DNA of 64,000 nt. It comes from Boletus sp. NGJ (taxonomy: Eukaryota; Basidiomycota; Agaricomycetes; Boletales; Boletaceae). The notes beneath the pieces were generated by a model that saw nothing but the letters and a program-made list of their open reading frames with translations, did no database searches and had not been told where the DNA came from. Made by a program: the position numbers and the translations under genes. Where the stretch lies: NCBI GenBank assembly GCA_019096195.1, contig JAGTXK010000122.1, positions 7,501-71,500 on the forward strand, written 5' to 3'. Position 1 is the stretch's first letter, and every line of letters begins with the position of its first letter. Shown here one piece after another: positions 57,038-64,000 of the stretch.

Positions 57038-58438
57038 CGACGGGCTGGTGATCGCTTTTTGTGGGGAAAACCATCAACTTGTGGTCGTTTGCACCAATAG
57101 TGTTATTTGTGGATTTCGTAGTAGGAATGTATGCTTCACCTGCGACGCAAGTTTGGGAGGCGGTAGTAACCTTGGTTGTTGGATATCGAGTCGACCACTG
57201 TGGAGAGTAAACCCTATGATATTCAGTGAAACAAGCATCTGGAAACCCCACCCGATGGAATTTTGGTGATCCCAGAAATGCGTGTAGAGTACCTCTCATC
57301 TCAGTTTCGTGTGTACACCCCCGAAGATCCCGGCCCGGACCCGACAGCTGTTTGGAGTGTTGGAGGTCGGAAGCTACGCTTCCGTTCATCTCGTTCTTCA
57401 TTCCCCGTTCATATCTATCGCACTGCTATGCACTTGTATCCAACGTCCTTCCCTCGATCGCACAAAAAGGCTCTTCTTCTCCACTCACGTTCGTGCGTCA
57501 TTCAAAGGCTTCTGGCGTTGTCTATCCCCTGTTTTGAAACCGTAACCTCGTGTGCGATATCATGGCGCGCTCTCTGAACGTGTCATGCGTTTCTCTTCTC
57601 GCAGCGCCCGGTGTATGGCACCGCCTTCCTGACCAAGTTATCAGATACGGGGCGCGAGAATGAGAATGAGAATGAGCACGACGCGTGAACCTCCCGTCAG
57701 AGACGGCCCGACCCGAGGACCACAGTCAGGATTCGTTGATAGAAGGCGATAACGCGACGATAACGATAACGAGGATGGCGACGGAACGAGTCGGACGAGC
57801 GCAACTCGGGGCGAGGGGTTGAACGAACGTGCACGCGCTAGCTCGTCCTCCAATGGCCATGGCACCGCGGGGGTCAGTCGGGTCCATTCCACTGACTTCA
57901 TTGATTCCGACAAGGAACAAAAGACGAGGTATACAAGTATGTAGCGCAACCCCCTGCTAACAAGGAATGAAATTCGGAGAACGCAAATTTGTACAGTATG
58001 GTTACAAAAGGCGCGGGTATCACGATACGAAGAAAATTTAAAGGTATCTGTGGTAAAAAAAAACCTAATTACTGTGTAGGAGACGTTCTTTGCCAACTTA
58101 GTATCGCGATATTAGGGATACATATCGAGTTCCTTTAGTCCCTAGTGCCCAAAGAGGTAAACAGTGTTTGATATGATACGGATGGATGGTCCCGCCGGAT
58201 AAGGATGCGTGTGTACATTGTGACGCATTCATGGGCGTATCTCAAAAGTCGTGTTGTCGCGCGCAAGCCGATTGGCGGCAACATCCCACGGATGCTATAA
58301 CCTTTGGGTGGTGAATTCACGGTGTTAAACGACGACAAGGGTTGGCAGGAAACTCACCACAAAAAAAGAAGAAAAAATTTGGGGGAACATCCCGAACAAA
58401 CAAAAGAAGAAGAAACGCCGTCTGCACGAGGCACCCGC
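57038..58438. other. No confident gene
   Basis: A plus-strand frame at 57263-57577 (PEMRVEYLSSQFRVYTPEDP, AVWSVGGRKLRFRSSRSSFP) looks partly protein-like but resembles no known family and lacks context. The remainder is non-coding, including a gagaatgagaatgag microsatellite near 57656-57673. Confidence 0.4.
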
Positions 58439-59083
58439 TCATGCAAGCACGACTCTCGGTGGCTCAAAGTTCTTGACGAACTCGAACTGGGGGCCTGTCT
58501 CTGGACTGTGTGGGTATCGCTTGCACTTCTCGACGGTCTTCCAGAGAGCGGCAATGATCCGCAACGCCTCCTCCCCGCTCTTGGCATACGCTGACTCGAC
58601 GAGCCAACAGCCGATGACCATGCCCGTCCGTCCGATCCCACCACGGCAATGTACGGCACTCACCCGCCCTCGCCGCTCGTTGTCCCTCAACACGTCCAGG
58701 ATCGTAAACATGAATTCCCTCGACTCGGGCAGGGACCGATCCTGGATCGGGAACTGATGGTATTCGATGTCGGAGAGGGGGATGTCGTGCGCGTGGGCGA
58801 GGTCAGGGAGGTGAGGCGCGTATGGGGAGAGCTCGCCGGACTCGGTGAGGTCGATAAAGGTACGGACGCCGGCGGCGAGGAGTTTGTCGAGTTTCTGGGT
58901 GGATGATTCGAATGGGGACCAAGGGTATTCGCAGGCGAGGAGTTGGGGGGTTGCCCAGTAGGAGTTGGGGATGGGACGTGGGCAGCCTGTGTGGATGGGT
59001 GGAAGCGACGCACGGCGCTGAGGTTGACAGGCGACGGGCGACTCGCAGAGCTGGATGGTGGGGATGCTGAAAGAGTGAGCCAT
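58439..59083 (-). CDS. Cys-dependent protein phosphatase (PTP/DSP superfamily), 214 aa
   Basis: A single-exon gene. The signature loop VHCRGGIGRTGMVIGCWLV carries the catalytic Cys and Arg (HCxxGxxRT). Upstream, YHQFPIQDRSLPES provides the general-acid Asp of a WPD-like loop. FIDLTESGELSPY and EYPWSPFESSTQKLDKLLAAGV mark the first strand and helix usual in this compact class. It should remove phosphate from Tyr or mixed Tyr/Ser substrates in the cytosol. Length is normal for the family, and no signal peptide or extra domain is seen. Confidence 0.9.
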   Translation of the reverse strand: MAHSFSIPTIQLCESPVACQPQRRASLPPIHTGCPRPIPNSYWATPQLLACEYPWSPFESSTQKLDKLLAAGVRTFIDLTESGELSPYAPHLPDLAHAHDIPLSDIEYHQFPIQDRSLPESREFMFTILDVLRDNERRGRVSAVHCRGGIGRTGMVIGCWLVESAYAKSGEEALRIIAALWKTVEKCKRYPHSPETGPQFEFVKNFEPPRVVLA

Positions 59084-63466
<4,383 letters not shown>

Positions 63467-64000
63467 TCAGTGCGGCATTGATAACAAGAGTAATTGGATT
63501 CGTTTGATCATGACTTTTTATCGGTGACACGTACATACCCTCGAGACACACTGGTCCTGTGATCTCGGGTCCACACGCTATTGTACTTATTGTGTCCGCC
63601 TTTTTCGTATTGATTTTTTTCTTTCTCAGGACCCACTGAGCTGAGCTATCAAATCGGAGGCGAAGAACAATGAGCGCTGAGCGCTGAAATGATTTCATCG
63701 TGTTTGATACGTTGGATCGAACGGAGCGGCTCACCTTTTGATTCCGTTTCATCCATTTCCTAGGAGGCCACCTCGGCTACCCCCTTTTTGACCGAAAACA
63801 CAGAGCGAGTTCTATTACTTTCAATGAATCGATGACGTCCGCGCAAATTCCTTACTTAATGATGAACATTCATCTAGAACCGACGGGTTGTGCCAGGTAG
63901 GCCCAAAGAACACCGTTTTAACGTCCTCGAGGTGTTATTGCTCTTGAGCCACCCTCGCATGACGCCAAACGTCATGCCAGTGCGTGCGTGTACGGTGGAC
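63467..64000. other. No gene seen
   Basis: The 3' flank of the glucosidase gene to the window edge. It has short frames only. Confidence 0.5.

Overview
The window looks like nuclear DNA of a filamentous basidiomycete. Genes are cut by many short introns (about 48-75 bases, GT-AG, often with a CTNAN branch site). Gene content is agaricomycete-like: fungal Tnp2 and Tc1 transposases, a CHAT-domain relic, an Rsc1/2-type remodeller subunit, glutamic (G1) peptidases, P450s and GH13/GH99-like glycosidases. A Rhizoctonia/Ceratobasidium relative is a plausible guess, but that is inference. No bacterial operons, CRISPR array, rRNA or convincing tRNA was seen.

Bases 1-12,000 are a transposon graveyard: a 199-base-period satellite, a broken Ty3/gypsy fossil with one candidate LTR, a decayed Tnp2 (CACTA-type) transposase, an apparently complete Tc1 element (8213-9824, TA duplications, 216-base inverted repeats, open 338-aa DD34E transposase) and a non-autonomous TA-flanked element (11207-12022).

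Bases 12,500-30,000 hold mostly unrecognised host genes: Ser/Pro-rich proteins (12585, 16312, 21297, 24201), two multi-exon genes of unknown family (27807, 28996), and fused-looking relics of an SH3 gene and a CHAT gene.

Bases 30,700-46,000 are a rearranged duplication. Two intact, nearly identical 12-exon P450 genes lie in opposite orientation (30954-33198 minus, 38117-40367 plus). A second flanking block (B) is also present twice and inverted, and a third (D) twice in direct orientation. A deleted copy of the downstream GH99-like glycosidase gene is wedged next to the left P450. A hAT-type miniature element sits between the copies. A P-loop uridine-kinase-like gene and the full GH99-like gene, which has an odd Arg/Ser- and His/Gly-rich tail, follow on the right.

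Bases 46,000-64,000 are gene-dense: a two-finger C2H2 protein, a divergently placed Rsc1/2-like bromodomain-BAH gene, a WD40 relic, a head-to-head pair of G1 (eqolisin) peptidase genes, a small Cys phosphatase and a 12-exon alpha-glucosidase. The peptidase pair is the most striking locus. Promoter, 5' region and secretion leader are a nearly perfect 535-base inverted repeat, yet the mature domains have diverged, and one partner appears to have lost both catalytic residues (Gln to Arg, Glu to Ala). Coordinates of spliced genes were worked out by hand from splice consensus and frame continuity.
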